Positions 19,321 to 29,200 of a stretch of DNA of 64,000 nt are shown here, piece after piece (position 1 is the first letter of the stretch; each line of letters starts with the position of its first letter). The notes below the pieces were generated by a model. The model saw only the letters and a program-made list of their open reading frames with translations. It had not been told where the DNA came from and did no database searches. Origin of the DNA: Enterobacter kobei (GTDB lineage: Bacteria; Pseudomonadota; Gammaproteobacteria; Enterobacterales; Enterobacteriaceae); assembly GCF_001729765.1 (NCBI RefSeq), contig NZ_CP017181.1, positions 2,790,001 to 2,854,000 on the forward strand, read 5' to 3'. The translations under genes and the position numbers were made by a program.

Positions 19321-19719
19321 AAACAGAACTGTACCTCGTTTGACCCAAAACGTGTTATCACACACTATGTTTAATATGGCAAGCCATTTTTAAACATGTC
19401 TCGATCCGCCGCACAAATTCGAACACTGTCTGTAAGGATTTGCACAATTATGCGCGATACACACAGACAGCTTATCGCTCTTACACAGGCTCTACGGTGC
19501 TTTCGCAAGCACTGTAATCTAAGACTTTTTTAACATAGCTCAATCATTACAATGCGTCCAGCAACCGTGAAAAGAAATCTTCGGAATTGATTGAGTTAGA
19601 ACAAATTGTGAAAACTTATGCTTAAATTATTGCAACGGGGGCGTATTGTTTCAGGAAAAACTCAATGTTAATAATCCGCACCGAACTGTATTAAAATGCA
19701 GCAGGTAATAAGGAGGGTT

Positions 19720-19785
19720 ATGCACCAAAATAATGAAATTTTTATGACGCTGCATCAAAACAAGGCAAGCAAAACGTTTCGATAA
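19720..19785 (+). CDS. Candidate 21-residue small protein
   Basis: ATG-initiated ORF of 21 codons (MHQNNEIFMTLHQNKASKTF, then R and stop) preceded by AAGGAGGG four bases before the ATG, a near-ideal ribosome binding site. An AT-rich promoter-like stretch (TTAAAAT) lies about 20 bp upstream. The product is polar, with no TM segment. Not recognised. It could also be chance or part of an RNA. Confidence 0.35.
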   Translation: MHQNNEIFMTLHQNKASKTFR

Positions 19786-19935
19786 AAATAAAACATTTTT
19801 GAGCGTAGATACATACAGAATATATGCAACAATTCATCGCTTCGTTTATAAGGATAAATAATCGCCAGTTTTCAGTATCCTGAAAGTACTATTAACTGGT
19901 GCTAAATTATCTGCCTTGCCACTTAACGCGTTTTC

Positions 19936-19979
19936 AGGGAGGGATTACACCTGGACTGAACCAGACCACAGTCCCTCCC
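19936..19979 (-). repeat. Inverted repeat downstream of yebO
   Basis: Arms GGGAGGGA and TCCCTCCC enclose a smaller inverted element (CTGGA ... CCAG). It lies 12 bp past the yebO stop, so it may be a 3' hairpin or terminator for yebO, but a T-run is lacking. Confidence 0.5.
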
Positions 19980-19991
19980 GGGACACGGCAA

Positions 19992-20282
19992 TCAGCGCTC
20001 AGCCACCAGACGGATAAAATCGTCCTGATCCTGGTTGTTTTCAGCGACAGCCTCTTTTGACTCGTCTTTCCCTTCCAGTTCGTTAGCCTCGCACAGACGA
20101 CGCAGCAGCGCATTCTGACGCTTTTGCTGATCGAGCAGCGCTTCCAGCAGTTCAATCTGCTCGTTTGTACGGGAACTGGCACGGTTCACGAAAAAACACA
20201 TGACCAGACCCACCAGCAGAACAACCAAAGAGATCATCAGGGATGCTACATTCAGCAACCCTGAGTTCAGTAACTCACCCAT
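19992..20282 (-). CDS. yebO: Single-pass membrane protein YebO
   Basis: 96 residues, function unknown. One TM helix (about 10-32, MISLVVLLVGLVMCFF) is followed by a cytoplasmic helix (SSRTNEQIELLEALLDQQKR) typical of YebO, then an acidic, variable tail ending FIRLVAER. In E. coli, yebO and mgrB neighbour each other and both have been tied to PhoP. It lies 74 bp downstream of mgrB on the same strand. Confidence 0.92.
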   Translation of the reverse strand: MGELLNSGLLNVASLMISLVVLLVGLVMCFFVNRASSRTNEQIELLEALLDQQKRQNALLRRLCEANELEGKDESKEAVAENNQDQDDFIRLVAER

Positions 20283-20356
20283 TTCACCACCTCAATAAAA
20301 ACGCCTATTTTACCACTGGTGCGAAGGAAGGAAATCACCTTAAGAAAAAATGCGTG

Positions 20357-20500
20357 CTACCACGGGATAAACTTATTGATTGCGCAAACGCCGCTAAAAA
20401 ACTGTACATCCTGATCGCACATCACATTGATCGTCTGCGTCCATAACACCACGCACGCTATCAGTACGACAATCAGAATCACCCAGCGTATTTTTTTCAC
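20357..20500 (-). CDS. mgrB: PhoQ feedback inhibitor MgrB
   Basis: 47-residue inner-membrane small protein that binds and inhibits the PhoQ sensor kinase. The sequence begins [20 protein letters not shown]: short cytoplasmic part, one TM (about 6-22), then a periplasmic tail with [25 protein letters not shown] family motif. C28 and C39, needed for function in E. coli, are present, as is C16. GTG start with GGAG about seven bases upstream. The ORF is intact; loss of mgrB is a common cause of colistin resistance in relatives. Confidence 0.95.
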   Translation of the reverse strand: MKKIRWVILIVVLIACVVLWTQTINVMCDQDVQFFSGVCAINKFIPW

Positions 20501-20549
20501 TCCACACTCCGTCTAAAGACCTGATACAACCAGGTTATCACGGTGACCT

Positions 20550-20566
20550 TAAACAAGGACTAACTG
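20550..20566 (-). promoter_or_regulatory. Possible PhoP box of mgrB
   Basis: On the minus strand CAGTTA-GTCCT-TGTTTA: one perfect TGTTTA hexamer and one degenerate hexamer with the canonical 5-bp spacer, 50 bp before mgrB. Known PhoP control of mgrB in E. coli supports it; the sequence match alone is modest. Confidence 0.45.
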
Positions 20567-20660
20567 TACCAACATCAGGTCTTTTTCAGAATCCTGCACT
20601 TGTTTCATTACGTAAACCGTTTAGGCTAGCCTCATGATAACAACGATAAAAGAGGTAACA

Positions 20661-20900
20661 ATGCGCGTAATCATTCGAACGATTATAGTACTGGCGATAC
20701 TCTGGATTGGACTTTTGTTAACCGGCTACGGTGTGCTTGTGGGAAGCACCGAAAATGCAGCAGGCTTAGGTATTCAGTGTAAGTACGTAACAGCACAAGG
20801 CGTAAGCACGGCGCAGTATCTCCATTCTGATAGCGGCATCATTGGTTTAACCAACTGCCCGGTACTGAGAAAGATGTCCGTAGTGGTTGATAATGGCTAA
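20661..20900 (+). CDS. yobH: Small membrane protein YobH
   Basis: 79 residues, function unknown. One hydrophobic N-terminal segment (about 4-22, IIRTIIVLAILWIGLLLTGY) is followed by a probably periplasmic domain with C44 and C69 (IQCKYVTAQG, TNCPVLRK) that could pair. The ATG at 20661 has GAGGTAA upstream and gives E. coli YobH length; two earlier in-frame ATG/ATA codons are less likely. Divergent from mgrB. Confidence 0.9.
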   Translation: MRVIIRTIIVLAILWIGLLLTGYGVLVGSTENAAGLGIQCKYVTAQGVSTAQYLHSDSGIIGLTNCPVLRKMSVVVDNG

Positions 20901-20922
20901 CTGGCCTGGTTAACCACTGACG

Positions 20923-20956
20923 AAAAACGCCGCAGAAGATGCGGCGTTTTTTTATG
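20923..20956. terminator. Bidirectional terminator between yobH and kdgR
   Basis: Stem AAAAACGCCGC / GCGGCGTTTTT around a 7-base loop. The A-run on the left and T-run on the right let it serve yobH on plus and kdgR on minus. Confidence 0.9.
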
Positions 20957-20966
20957 CTAAAACGCG

Positions 20967-21758
20967 TTAAAAGGGATAGTCGTGATAGCCCATCTGCTCG
21001 GAAATCTTACGCGCGGCAGTGTGCAGAATAGCCACATACTCGTGCAGACGCTCTTCTGAGAAGCGCAGGGTTGGGAAAGAGATACTTAAACCCGCGATCA
21101 CCACGCCAAAACGGTCAAACACCGGAACGCCGATGCAGCGCAGCCCTTCTTCCTGCTCTTCGTTATCTTCGCCGTATCCTTGTTCACGCACCTTGTCGAG
21201 TACCGTTAACAGTTCATCAGTATTGGTAATGGTTCGTTCCGTACTGCGTTTATATTCCACACCATCAAGGATCTGCTTCACCTCTTCGCGATCGCGCCAC
21301 GCCAGCAGAACCTTGCCAATTGCCGTGCTATAAAGCGGGTTGCGGCGGCCAATGCGCGAATACATACGCAGGTTGTACATGGAGTCGATTTTATGGATGT
21401 AAACAATGCTGTCTTCATCCAGTGCACCCAGGTGGATGGTCTCTTTGGTCAGACGGGAGATCTCACGCATCTGAATGTCCGCGCTGCGGATCAAATCAAC
21501 GTTTTGCAGCGCCCGGGCACCCAGTTCGAACAGCTTTAGCGTCAGAGAGTATTTTTCAGACTCTCCTTCCTGCGCTACATAACCCAGTGACTTCATGGTT
21601 TGCAAAAAGCGGTAAACGGTGCTTTTCGACATCATCACACGCTGCGACAACTCTGTAATACCAATTTCACGCTCTTCTCCGAGCGCCTGTAAGATGCCAA
21701 ACACCTTCAGCACGGAAGAAACAGAATCTGGCTGTTTATCCAAATCCGCAATTGCCAT
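20967..21758 (-). CDS. kdgR: IclR-family transcriptional repressor KdgR
   Basis: 263 residues. Represses genes for pectin/hexuronate breakdown and the Entner-Doudoroff enzymes until 2-keto-3-deoxygluconate binds. The winged HTH occupies about 14-75 (GITELSQRVMMSKSTVYRFL), and the IclR effector domain about 90-255 (ETIHLGALDEDSIVYIHKID; GLSISFP). Nearly identical to E. coli KdgR. Possible targets in this window are eda and edd. Divergent from yebQ. Confidence 0.97.
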   Translation of the reverse strand: MAIADLDKQPDSVSSVLKVFGILQALGEEREIGITELSQRVMMSKSTVYRFLQTMKSLGYVAQEGESEKYSLTLKLFELGARALQNVDLIRSADIQMREISRLTKETIHLGALDEDSIVYIHKIDSMYNLRMYSRIGRRNPLYSTAIGKVLLAWRDREEVKQILDGVEYKRSTERTITNTDELLTVLDKVREQGYGEDNEEQEEGLRCIGVPVFDRFGVVIAGLSISFPTLRFSEERLHEYVAILHTAARKISEQMGYHDYPF

Positions 21759-21936
21759 TTACCACCTCATAGAGAGTGTTTTATAAAAATCAGAACCGGT
21801 TTTTATTATAAATTCCTGTGATGTTACCTGCAATCAATGCGCGTTTGTTTCGTTACAAATCTGCGACATATAACGGCGTTAACAGTGCTAAAATCGTTAC
21901 CCTGAGAATAATTTCACCCTGAGCTTTTTATCCCCG

Positions 21937-23310
21937 ATGGAAAAGAACCTTTCCGATGGTCTGCCTTTGCCCCTGCGGTACGGCGCCATTGCTACGATTA
22001 TTATTGGGATCTCAATGGCCGTCCTTGATGGCGCGATTGCGAACGTTGCCCTGCCCACTATCGCCAGCGACCTGCAGGCATCCCCGGCCAGCTCGATATG
22101 GATTGTTAACGCCTATCAGATTGCGATTGTGATTTCCCTGCTCTCCTTCTCTTTCCTCGGCGACATGTTCGGCCACCGTCGGGTCTATCAGTGCGGCCTG
22201 GTGGTGTTCACCTTTACCTCGCTGTTATGCGCCCTGTCTGACTCATTGCACACGCTGACGCTGGCGCGCATAGCGCAGGGCTTTGGAGGTGCGGCGCTGA
22301 TGAGTGTAAATACGGCATTGATCCGCTTGATCTATCCGCAACGCCACCTTGGACGCGGGATGGGAATAAACTCGTTTATAGTCGCGGTTTCCTCCGCCGC
22401 CGGACCAACAATTGCAGCAGCCATACTTTCTGTCGCCTCATGGCAATGGCTCTTTGCCATAAACGTGCCGCTGGGTATCGTGGCTATCTTCTTTGCCCTG
22501 CGTTTTCTTCCTGCTAACGGCCCCAAAAGTACCATGCCGCGTTTTGACGTCCCCAGCGCAGTGATGAATGCACTGACCTTTGGTCTGCTGATTACAGCCC
22601 TGAGCGGCTTTGCTCAGGGGCAATCCATGGCGCTTACCGGCATCGAGCTTATCGCCCTGCTGGTAACAGGATTCTTCTTTGTTCGCCGTCAGCTCGCCCT
22701 GCCCGTTCCTTTGCTGCCGGTAGATCTGCTGCGTATCCCCCTCTTTTCGCTCTCCATCTGTACGTCCATTTGCTCGTTCTGCGCTCAGATGCTGGCGCTG
22801 GTTTCTCTGCCCTTCTTTCTGCAAAGCGTGATAGGACGTTCGGAGGTGGAGACCGGGCTGCTGCTAACGCCCTGGCCACTGGCGACGATGGTGATGGCGC
22901 CGCTGGCGGGTTACTTAATTGAACGTATCCATGCCGGTTTGTTGGGTGCGGTGGGACTGGCCGTCATGGCAACCGGCCTTTTCGCGCTGGCACTGTTACC
23001 GTCATCACCCAGCGATCTGGACATCGTCTGGCGCATGATCCTCTGTGGTACGGGGTTCGGCCTGTTTCAGTCCCCCAATAATCACACCATCATCACCTCT
23101 GCGCCCCGTCACCGCAGTGGCGGCGCCAGCGGGATGTTGGGAACTGCGCGCCTTCTGGGGCAAAGCAGCGGCGCGGCGCTGGTTGCCCTGATGTTTAACC
23201 TTGCCGGGCAAAACGGTAACCACGTTGCGCTGCTCACCGCCGGCGCGCTTGACACCCTCGCGGCCATCGTCAGCGGTCTGCGCGTTACCCAGCCCAGGGT
23301 TCAGGCATAA
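21937..23310 (+). CDS. yebQ: MFS drug:H+ antiporter-2-type transporter YebQ
   Basis: 457-residue inner-membrane transporter of the 14-TM drug/proton antiporter type; substrate unknown. Motifs: ISMAVLDGAIANVALPTI (motif D1-like, TM1), GDMFGHRRVYQ (motif A) and ARIAQGFGGAALMSVN (motif B). Matches E. coli YebQ in length and sequence. Lies divergently beside kdgR with a 178-bp gap, which suggests but does not prove control by KdgR. Confidence 0.93.
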   Translation: MEKNLSDGLPLPLRYGAIATIIIGISMAVLDGAIANVALPTIASDLQASPASSIWIVNAYQIAIVISLLSFSFLGDMFGHRRVYQCGLVVFTFTSLLCALSDSLHTLTLARIAQGFGGAALMSVNTALIRLIYPQRHLGRGMGINSFIVAVSSAAGPTIAAAILSVASWQWLFAINVPLGIVAIFFALRFLPANGPKSTMPRFDVPSAVMNALTFGLLITALSGFAQGQSMALTGIELIALLVTGFFFVRRQLALPVPLLPVDLLRIPLFSLSICTSICSFCAQMLALVSLPFFLQSVIGRSEVETGLLLTPWPLATMVMAPLAGYLIERIHAGLLGAVGLAVMATGLFALALLPSSPSDLDIVWRMILCGTGFGLFQSPNNHTIITSAPRHRSGGASGMLGTARLLGQSSGAALVALMFNLAGQNGNHVALLTAGALDTLAAIVSGLRVTQPRVQA

Positions 23311-23311
23311 A

Positions 23312-23346
23312 AAAAGCCGGGCGGAGAATACGCCTGCCCGGCTTAT
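23312..23346. terminator. Terminator between yebQ and htpX
   Basis: Stem AAGCCGGGC (23314-23322) / GCCCGGCTT (23336-23344) with a 13-base loop, lying between convergent yebQ and htpX. A-run on the left favours ending htpX; the short TTATT on the right favours yebQ less. Confidence 0.85.
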
Positions 23347-23360
23347 TGTGACGCTTCGCG

Positions 23361-24242
23361 TTACTTCAGGTATTCCCCACTGCGCAGCGCTTCAATACGT
23401 TTATCCAGCGGCGGGTGAGACATAAACAGCTCACTGAGCGACTTTGATTTACCGTTGATGCAGAAGGCCATCATGCTGTTCGCTTCCTGCGGCTCGTAGC
23501 TGGTTTTCAGGCGCTGCAGGGCAGCAATCATCTTCTCGCGTCCCACCAGTTTCGCAGAGCCGGCATCCGCGTGGAATTCACGGTGGCGCGAGAACCACAT
23601 GGTGATAATACTCGCCAGAATACCGAACACCAGTTCCAGCACCATCGACACGGCGAAGTAGATCAGCGGGTTACCGTTGCTCTCTTCACCTTCATCACGG
23701 TTGCCGCCCATAAAGCCCGCCGCAATCTGCGCCAGGATACGGGAGATAAAGATAACGAAGGTGTTCACCACGCCCTGAATCAGCGTCATGGTCACCATGT
23801 CGCCGTTGGCAATATGGCTGATTTCGTGAGCGATGACCGCTTCGGCTTCGTCACGGCTCATGTTTTGCAGCAACCCGGTGCTGACAGCAACCAGCGATGC
23901 ATCACGACGGGCACCCGTGGCAAACGCGTTAATATCGGGCGCATGATAAATGGCCACCTGCGGCATGGCGATCCCGGCCTGACGGGATTGCTGAGCCACC
24001 GTATTCATCAGCCACTGTTCCATATCGTTACGCGGCTGCTCAATCACCTCACCGCCGACGGATTTCAGCGCCATCCACTTTGACATCAGCAGGGAAATGA
24101 ACGAGCCACCAAAACCAAACAGCAGCGCCATAATCAACAGACCCTGAACGCTGCTCGACTGAATTCCTGTCAGGCTTAGCACGAGCCCGAAAACCACCAT
24201 CACCGCCAGGTTGGTGAGCAGGAAGAGCGCGATTCGCATCAT
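23361..24242 (-). CDS. htpX: Inner-membrane zinc metalloprotease HtpX
   Basis: 293-residue M48 protease that works with FtsH in quality control of membrane proteins. TM helices at about 4-24 and 33-54 and two more at about 158-215. Zinc motif H139-E-x-x-H143 in [13 protein letters not shown]; the third ligand glutamate lies near 222 in [11 protein letters not shown]. In E. coli it is under Cpx control; no Cpx box was resolved here. Confidence 0.97.
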   Translation of the reverse strand: MMRIALFLLTNLAVMVVFGLVLSLTGIQSSSVQGLLIMALLFGFGGSFISLLMSKWMALKSVGGEVIEQPRNDMEQWLMNTVAQQSRQAGIAMPQVAIYHAPDINAFATGARRDASLVAVSTGLLQNMSRDEAEAVIAHEISHIANGDMVTMTLIQGVVNTFVIFISRILAQIAAGFMGGNRDEGEESNGNPLIYFAVSMVLELVFGILASIITMWFSRHREFHADAGSAKLVGREKMIAALQRLKTSYEPQEANSMMAFCINGKSKSLSELFMSHPPLDKRIEALRSGEYLK

Positions 24243-24399
24243 AATTTTCTTTTAACCTCAGTTTAACAAAGCGCACTATGCGATTACCCACATCGTATGG
24301 GTATTGCGGCTATTTTCAAGTATCCGGAGGGCGTAAGTCACCAGAAAGACACAACTTTACACAATTGGAAATCTGCCTGACGGAAGGATGCGGAACAAA

Positions 24400-24430
24400 A
24401 AGAAACAGGCACAATTTCTTGTGCCTGTTG
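24400..24430 (-). terminator. Terminator of prc
   Basis: Perfect 11-bp stem AACAGGCACAA (24404-24414) / TTGTGCCTGTT (24419-24429) with a 4-base loop. A T-rich stretch follows on the minus strand, just past the prc stop. Confidence 0.85.
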
Positions 24431-24435
24431 GGGGA

Positions 24436-26484
24436 TTATTTCGCCGGAGCGGGTTGCTCAGCAGGCTTATCTTTTTCCAGATTCGCCAGGTCGAGGGCGA
24501 TATGCACCGTCTCGTCCAGGTAAGGATCCGGCTCCTGGTAATCTTTTGGCAGATCGTCCAGTTTCTTGAGCAGAGGCTTACCTTCACGCTTGAAGCGGTC
24601 GTTGATACGGGCCAGACGCGTGGCATCGTCTTCGTTGTTCTCTTTCTCACGCTGGGCGTAGTTCAGAGAAACAATATTCCGTTTATCCTTCAGGGCATTG
24701 AAACGCGCAATGTCCTTCATGATGTACTGGAATTCCGGATCTTTCGCGATGCGGTCGTTATGCGCTTTCAGCAGTTCAGGGCCAAATTGCGTCATATCAC
24801 CCGCTTTCACGTAGGTCGCAGCATTGATGCTGTCCCACGGTAACGCGTTATCTTCAAACTTCTCGCCAGTTTCGGTCTCTTCCGTTCCTGTCGGCATCAT
24901 GATATCCGGCGTGACGCCTTTACGCTGCGTACTGCCGCCGTTGACGCGGTAGAACTTCTGAATGGTGTACTGCACTGAACCCAGCGCAGGCCATTCCGGA
25001 CGCAGCATCTGATCGTAGATACGGTTCAGCGATCGATACTGCTGAACGGTGCCTTTACCAAAGGTTGGCTCACCCACGATCAGCGCACGGCCGTAGTCCT
25101 GCATTGCCGCGGCAAAGATCTCAGACGCAGACGCACTGAAGCGGTCGACCAGCACGACCAGCGGGCCTTTGTAGTAGACCACACCATCGTTGTCGGCATC
25201 TTCACGGACTTTACCGTTGTTATCACGCACCTGAACCACAGGGCCAGACGGGATGAAGAGGCCAGAGAGCGATACCGCTTCTGTCAGCGCACCACCGCCG
25301 TTGCTGCGCAGGTCAATGATGACGCTGCTGACGTTCTGTTTCTCAAGTTTCTGCAGCTGAACCTTCACATCGTCGGTCAGCCCTACGTAGAAGCCAGGGA
25401 TATCCAGGACACCCACCTTCTCTTTACCCACGGTTTTCACCGACATTTTCACCGCGCGGTCTTCCAGACGGATACGCTCACGGGTCAGGGTAACGATACG
25501 GGTTTTAGTGCCTTTACCCGCTGGCAGAATTTCCAGACGAACTTTGCTGCCTTTCGGACCTTTAATCAGCGCAACCACGTCGTCAAGACGCCAGCCAATG
25601 ACATCGACCATGCCTTTACCGGTTTGTCCGACCCCAACAATGCGGTCACCTACGCTGATCGCTTTGCTTTTGGAGGCCGGGCCACCCGCCACCATGGAAT
25701 TGATCACGGTGTAATCATCGTCCATCTGCAGTACCGCACCGATACCTTCCAGAGACAGGCTCATTTCGGTATTGAACTGTTCGGTGTTGCGCGGGGAGAG
25801 ATAGTTGGTGTGCGGATCGATTTCGTGCGCAAAGGCCGTCATTGCCAGAGAGAAGACATCCTCACTGTTGGTCTGCGCCAGACGACGAATGGCAAATTTG
25901 TAACGACGCGTCAGCGTGTCACGGATCTCTTTTTCATCTTTGCCGGTCAGCTTGAGACTCAGTTCGTCGTATTTGACCTTTCCGTCCCACAGCGCATTCA
26001 ACTCGGCTTCATCTTTCGGCCACGGCGCTTTGCTGCGATCAAGATTGAAATTGTCGTTGCCGGTGAAGTCCATCGGACGTTCGAGCACTTTCAGGGCGTA
26101 CTGATAGCGTTCAAAGCGGCGCTTTTGCGACAGGTTGTAGAGGTCGTAGAAAAGATCCAGCTTGCCTGACCGCAACTCATCACCCACCTCGGATTTGCGC
26201 TTAGCGAACTGCTCGACATCACTGGCGAGCAAAACGTTATGGCTGTAATCCAGCAAGTTCAGATAGCGGTCAAAGATTTTGGCCGAAAAGGCCTGATCGA
26301 GATCGAACTGACGATAGTGCGAGCGGGTGAAACGAGACGTCACGCGCTCGCTCACCGTCGCGTGCTGCGTCTCTTCCTTGAGTACCGGAATTTGATCAAC
26401 ACGCGTGATATCGTCCACTGCGAAAGCATGGCCTGTTATAGCAAACAGACCCGCCAGCGCGGTGAGCTTAAAAAAAGTGTTCAT
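24436..26484 (-). CDS. prc: Periplasmic tail-specific protease Prc (Tsp)
   Basis: 682-residue S41 protease. It trims FtsI, degrades SsrA-tagged periplasmic proteins and, with NlpI, degrades the endopeptidase MepS. Signal peptide MNTFFKLTALAGLFAITGHA at 1-20 or so, PDZ domain about 235-335 (GIGAVLQMDDDYTVINSMVA), protease domain with the Ser in FSASASEIFAAA (about S452) and Lys in EPTFGKGTVQ (about K477). The ATG at 26484 gives the E. coli length and signal; the frame is open 16 codons earlier into the proQ gap. It follows proQ by 19 bp, an operon. Confidence 0.96.
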   Translation of the reverse strand: MNTFFKLTALAGLFAITGHAFAVDDITRVDQIPVLKEETQHATVSERVTSRFTRSHYRQFDLDQAFSAKIFDRYLNLLDYSHNVLLASDVEQFAKRKSEVGDELRSGKLDLFYDLYNLSQKRRFERYQYALKVLERPMDFTGNDNFNLDRSKAPWPKDEAELNALWDGKVKYDELSLKLTGKDEKEIRDTLTRRYKFAIRRLAQTNSEDVFSLAMTAFAHEIDPHTNYLSPRNTEQFNTEMSLSLEGIGAVLQMDDDYTVINSMVAGGPASKSKAISVGDRIVGVGQTGKGMVDVIGWRLDDVVALIKGPKGSKVRLEILPAGKGTKTRIVTLTRERIRLEDRAVKMSVKTVGKEKVGVLDIPGFYVGLTDDVKVQLQKLEKQNVSSVIIDLRSNGGGALTEAVSLSGLFIPSGPVVQVRDNNGKVREDADNDGVVYYKGPLVVLVDRFSASASEIFAAAMQDYGRALIVGEPTFGKGTVQQYRSLNRIYDQMLRPEWPALGSVQYTIQKFYRVNGGSTQRKGVTPDIMMPTGTEETETGEKFEDNALPWDSINAATYVKAGDMTQFGPELLKAHNDRIAKDPEFQYIMKDIARFNALKDKRNIVSLNYAQREKENNEDDATRLARINDRFKREGKPLLKKLDDLPKDYQEPDPYLDETVHIALDLANLEKDKPAEQPAPAK

Positions 26485-26503
26485 GCCAGGCTTGGCCTCC
26501 GTT

Positions 26504-27190
26504 TCAGAACAACAAGTGTTCTGCGCGTACAATCATTGACATACCAGAAGTCAGCTGTACACGAACGCCATCTTTGGTGATTTCCAGTACGGTGGCGTCC
26601 ATAGCATTGTTGCCCGCTTTGACCTTCAGCGCCTGACCCACGCTCAGCGCGTTGATGTCAGAAACCGGGGTATGGCGCGGCTCTTCACGAGGCGCACGTG
26701 GGGCTTTGGCTGCTGGTTTGTCTGCACGCGGTTTGCGATCGTTATTATCGTGACGACGCGGCGCAGGGCGCGGTTTACGCTCACGACGAGGCGCTTCTTC
26801 CTGGCCGTTTGCCGCTGCGGCTTCGCGTTTTTTCGCTTGCTGTTCTGCACGTTGTGCCTGAACGCGTGCTTTGGCTTCTTCAAGCTGCTTGCGTGCGTGT
26901 TCAACGTGCTGCTCGTCCAGCTCACCACAAGGGTTGCCGTCGAGATCCACGCGAGTCGCGCCCGGTTTGATACCGTACAGGTAACGCCAGCTCGAAGTAT
27001 AAAGACGTAAGGCAGAACGCAACTGAGTTTTGCTGAGGTTCATTTCCCCCTCAACGCGCGCTACCAGATCCTGAAAAATACCGACTTTCAGGGGACGAGC
27101 TTCACCTTCCGCGCTGAAGCACTGCGGGAAACGCTCGGCCAGAAATGCGATAACTTCTTTACTGCTATTCAACTTAGGTTGATTTTCCAT
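26504..27190 (-). CDS. proQ: RNA chaperone ProQ
   Basis: 228-residue FinO-family RNA chaperone, a global sRNA/mRNA-binding protein. The FinO domain spans about 1-120 ([39 protein letters not shown]). A basic linker rich in Arg, Lys, Ala and Pro follows (about 125-175), then a KOW-like C-terminal domain ([20 protein letters not shown]). Matches E. coli ProQ, slightly shorter in the linker. First gene of proQ-prc. Confidence 0.96.
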   Translation of the reverse strand: MENQPKLNSSKEVIAFLAERFPQCFSAEGEARPLKVGIFQDLVARVEGEMNLSKTQLRSALRLYTSSWRYLYGIKPGATRVDLDGNPCGELDEQHVEHARKQLEEAKARVQAQRAEQQAKKREAAAANGQEEAPRRERKPRPAPRRHDNNDRKPRADKPAAKAPRAPREEPRHTPVSDINALSVGQALKVKAGNNAMDATVLEITKDGVRVQLTSGMSMIVRAEHLLF

Positions 27191-27286
27191 GAAATTTCCT
27201 GATTACAACGGACGTTGCCAACAAGCGCAGGCATGAACAGGCGTCATTATAATGACGCTATCAGTAAATGCTACGTTATCCGTTGA

Positions 27287-27784
27287 TTATCCTGCGACGC
27301 TCGCAAAGAATTTTTGATAATCGGTGCCGGCAAGGACGTTTTCCAGATTCGCCACCAGCTCGCGCAGCCCTTGCTCGTCCTCGGTTGTGAAGCGACTGAA
27401 GACGGTGCTGTCGATATCCAAAACGCCAATAATCTGATTTCTTACGACCAGCGGCAGTACGATCTCAGAATTACTGGCGGCATCACAGGCGATATGCCCG
27501 TCAAACGCATGAACATCTTCCACACGCTGTACCTGATTCTCGGCCACCGCAGTACCGCATACACCGCGCCCGACCGGAATACGCACGCAAGCCAGTTTGC
27601 CCTGGAACGGGCCAAGTACCAGCGTGTCACCTTCCAGGAGGTAAAAGCCAGCCCAGTTCACGTCAGAGAGACGTTCGAACAACAATGCGCTAGTATTTGC
27701 CAGAGTGGCTAAGAAGCTGGTCTCACCCGCCATCAATGCCTTAAAATCGCGGTTCAGATCCGCGTAGAATTCTGTTTTGTTCAT
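27287..27784 (-). CDS. msrC: Free methionine-(R)-sulfoxide reductase MsrC
   Basis: 165-residue GAF-domain enzyme that reduces free Met-(R)-sulfoxide with thioredoxin. The catalytic cysteines lie in KLACVRIPVGRGVCGTA and GHIACDAASNSEIVLP. Same length as E. coli MsrC. Divergent from letA. Confidence 0.95.
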   Translation of the reverse strand: MNKTEFYADLNRDFKALMAGETSFLATLANTSALLFERLSDVNWAGFYLLEGDTLVLGPFQGKLACVRIPVGRGVCGTAVAENQVQRVEDVHAFDGHIACDAASNSEIVLPLVVRNQIIGVLDIDSTVFSRFTTEDEQGLRELVANLENVLAGTDYQKFFASVAG

Positions 27785-27916
27785 TATTCAATCACTTAGT
27801 TGTCTTACAAAATTACCGCATAGCCTATTAAAATAAGCATTAAATGCGCTCATGCTCAAGATGAATCCGTTCATGAGTTAATATAACGTTCAACAATACT
27901 TATTTGTGCGCAGCTG

Positions 27917-29200
27917 ATGGCCTTAAAAACAACCAAAATTACGCCGACAAAAAAGATAACGGTCCATACGGTAAGAGACGCTTTGCCTCGTGCACATTAT
28001 CAGCGTTGCCCCCAGTGCGATACGCTTTTTATGTTGCCGAAGATGAAATCGCACCAAAGTGCCTTTTGCCCCCGATGTGACGCGAAAATTCGTGACGGCC
28101 GAGACTGGTCGTTAACCCGTCTGGCCGCCATGGCCGTCACCATGCTGCTGCTGATGCCCTTCGCCTGGACCGAGCCCCTGCTGAAGCTCTACCTGCTTGG
28201 CGTACGCATTGATGCCAACGTGCTGCAGGGGATCTGGCAGATGACCCGCCAGGGCGATCCGATTACCGCTGCCATGGTGCTGTTTTGCACCGTTGGCGCG
28301 CCGCTGGTGCTGGTTGCAGCCATTGCCTATCTGTGGTTTGGCAACATCCTGGGGATGAATCTTCGCCCTGTGCTGCTGATGCTGGATAAACTCAAAGAGT
28401 GGGTGATGCTGGATATCTATCTGGTCGGTGTGGGTGTGGCATCAATTAAAGTGCAGGATTATGCTTTTCTGCAGCCGGGCGTCGGGCTTTTTGCCTTTAT
28501 CTGCCTGGTGCTGCTCAGCATCCTGACGCTGATCCACCTGAACGTTGAGCAACTCTGGGAGCGTTTTTACCCTCAGCGCCCTGCCACCCGTCCGGATGAG
28601 AATCTCCGCGTCTGTCTGGGATGCCATTACACCGGGTTGCCCGATCCCCGTGGGCGCTGTCCGCGCTGCCACATACCCTTGCTGCATCGACGCAATAACA
28701 GTCTGCAAAAATGCTGGGCGGCGCTGATTGCCTCCCTGGTGTTCTTGATCCCCGCCAATATGCTGCCGATTTCCGTCATTTACGTGAATGGTGCCCGTCA
28801 GGAGGATACAATCCTCTCCGGCATTATCTCCCTGGCGCACAGCAACGTTGGGGTGGCGGCCATCGTCTTTATCGCCAGTATTCTGGTTCCTTTTACCAAA
28901 GTAATGGTGATGTTCACCCTGCTCATCAGCATTCACTTTAAGTGTGAGCAAGGATTACGAACCCGAATACTGCTTTTGCGATTCGTCACCTGGATTGGCC
29001 GCTGGTCCATGTTGGATCTGTTTGTGATTTCGCTGATGATGTCGCTGATCAATCGCGACCAGTTACTTGCTTTTACTATGGGACCCGCAGCTTTTTATTT
29101 CGGCTCTGCGGTGATATTGACTATTCTTGCTGTGGAATGGCTGGATAGCCGCTTACTTTGGGATGCACATGAGTCAGGAAACCCCCGCTTCGCCGACTGA
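27917..29200 (+). CDS. letA: PqiA-type lipid-transport membrane protein LetA (YebS)
   Basis: 427 residues. Inner-membrane partner of LetB, thought to move phospholipids between membranes. Two PqiA modules, each with a CxxC zinc-binding pair (CPQC...CPRC near 34-54; CLGC...CPRC near 235-257) and several TM helices. ATG at 27917 without a strong ribosome binding site. The 3' end overlaps the letB start by 32 bp, implying translational coupling. Confidence 0.94.
   Translation: MALKTTKITPTKKITVHTVRDALPRAHYQRCPQCDTLFMLPKMKSHQSAFCPRCDAKIRDGRDWSLTRLAAMAVTMLLLMPFAWTEPLLKLYLLGVRIDANVLQGIWQMTRQGDPITAAMVLFCTVGAPLVLVAAIAYLWFGNILGMNLRPVLLMLDKLKEWVMLDIYLVGVGVASIKVQDYAFLQPGVGLFAFICLVLLSILTLIHLNVEQLWERFYPQRPATRPDENLRVCLGCHYTGLPDPRGRCPRCHIPLLHRRNNSLQKCWAALIASLVFLIPANMLPISVIYVNGARQEDTILSGIISLAHSNVGVAAIVFIASILVPFTKVMVMFTLLISIHFKCEQGLRTRILLLRFVTWIGRWSMLDLFVISLMMSLINRDQLLAFTMGPAAFYFGSAVILTILAVEWLDSRLLWDAHESGNPRFAD

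Larger units (their letters stand above)
19321..19991. other. 671-bp gap between yobF and yebO
   Basis: Long AT-rich region holding the yobF-cspC promoter and leader, presumably in its left part. It also holds a plus-strand 21-codon ORF with a strong ribosome binding site (19720-19785) and an inverted repeat near yebO, both listed separately. No recognised RNA gene was identified. Confidence 0.5.

Noticed and set aside
21759..21936. KdgR operator in the kdgR-yebQ gap
   Set aside because: Only a half-like TTTGTTTCGTTA element was seen, without the paired half.
29127..29168. Earlier start for letB inside letA
   Set aside because: The 14 extra residues are not family-like; ATG at 29169 gives the exact E. 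coli LetB length and N-terminus.
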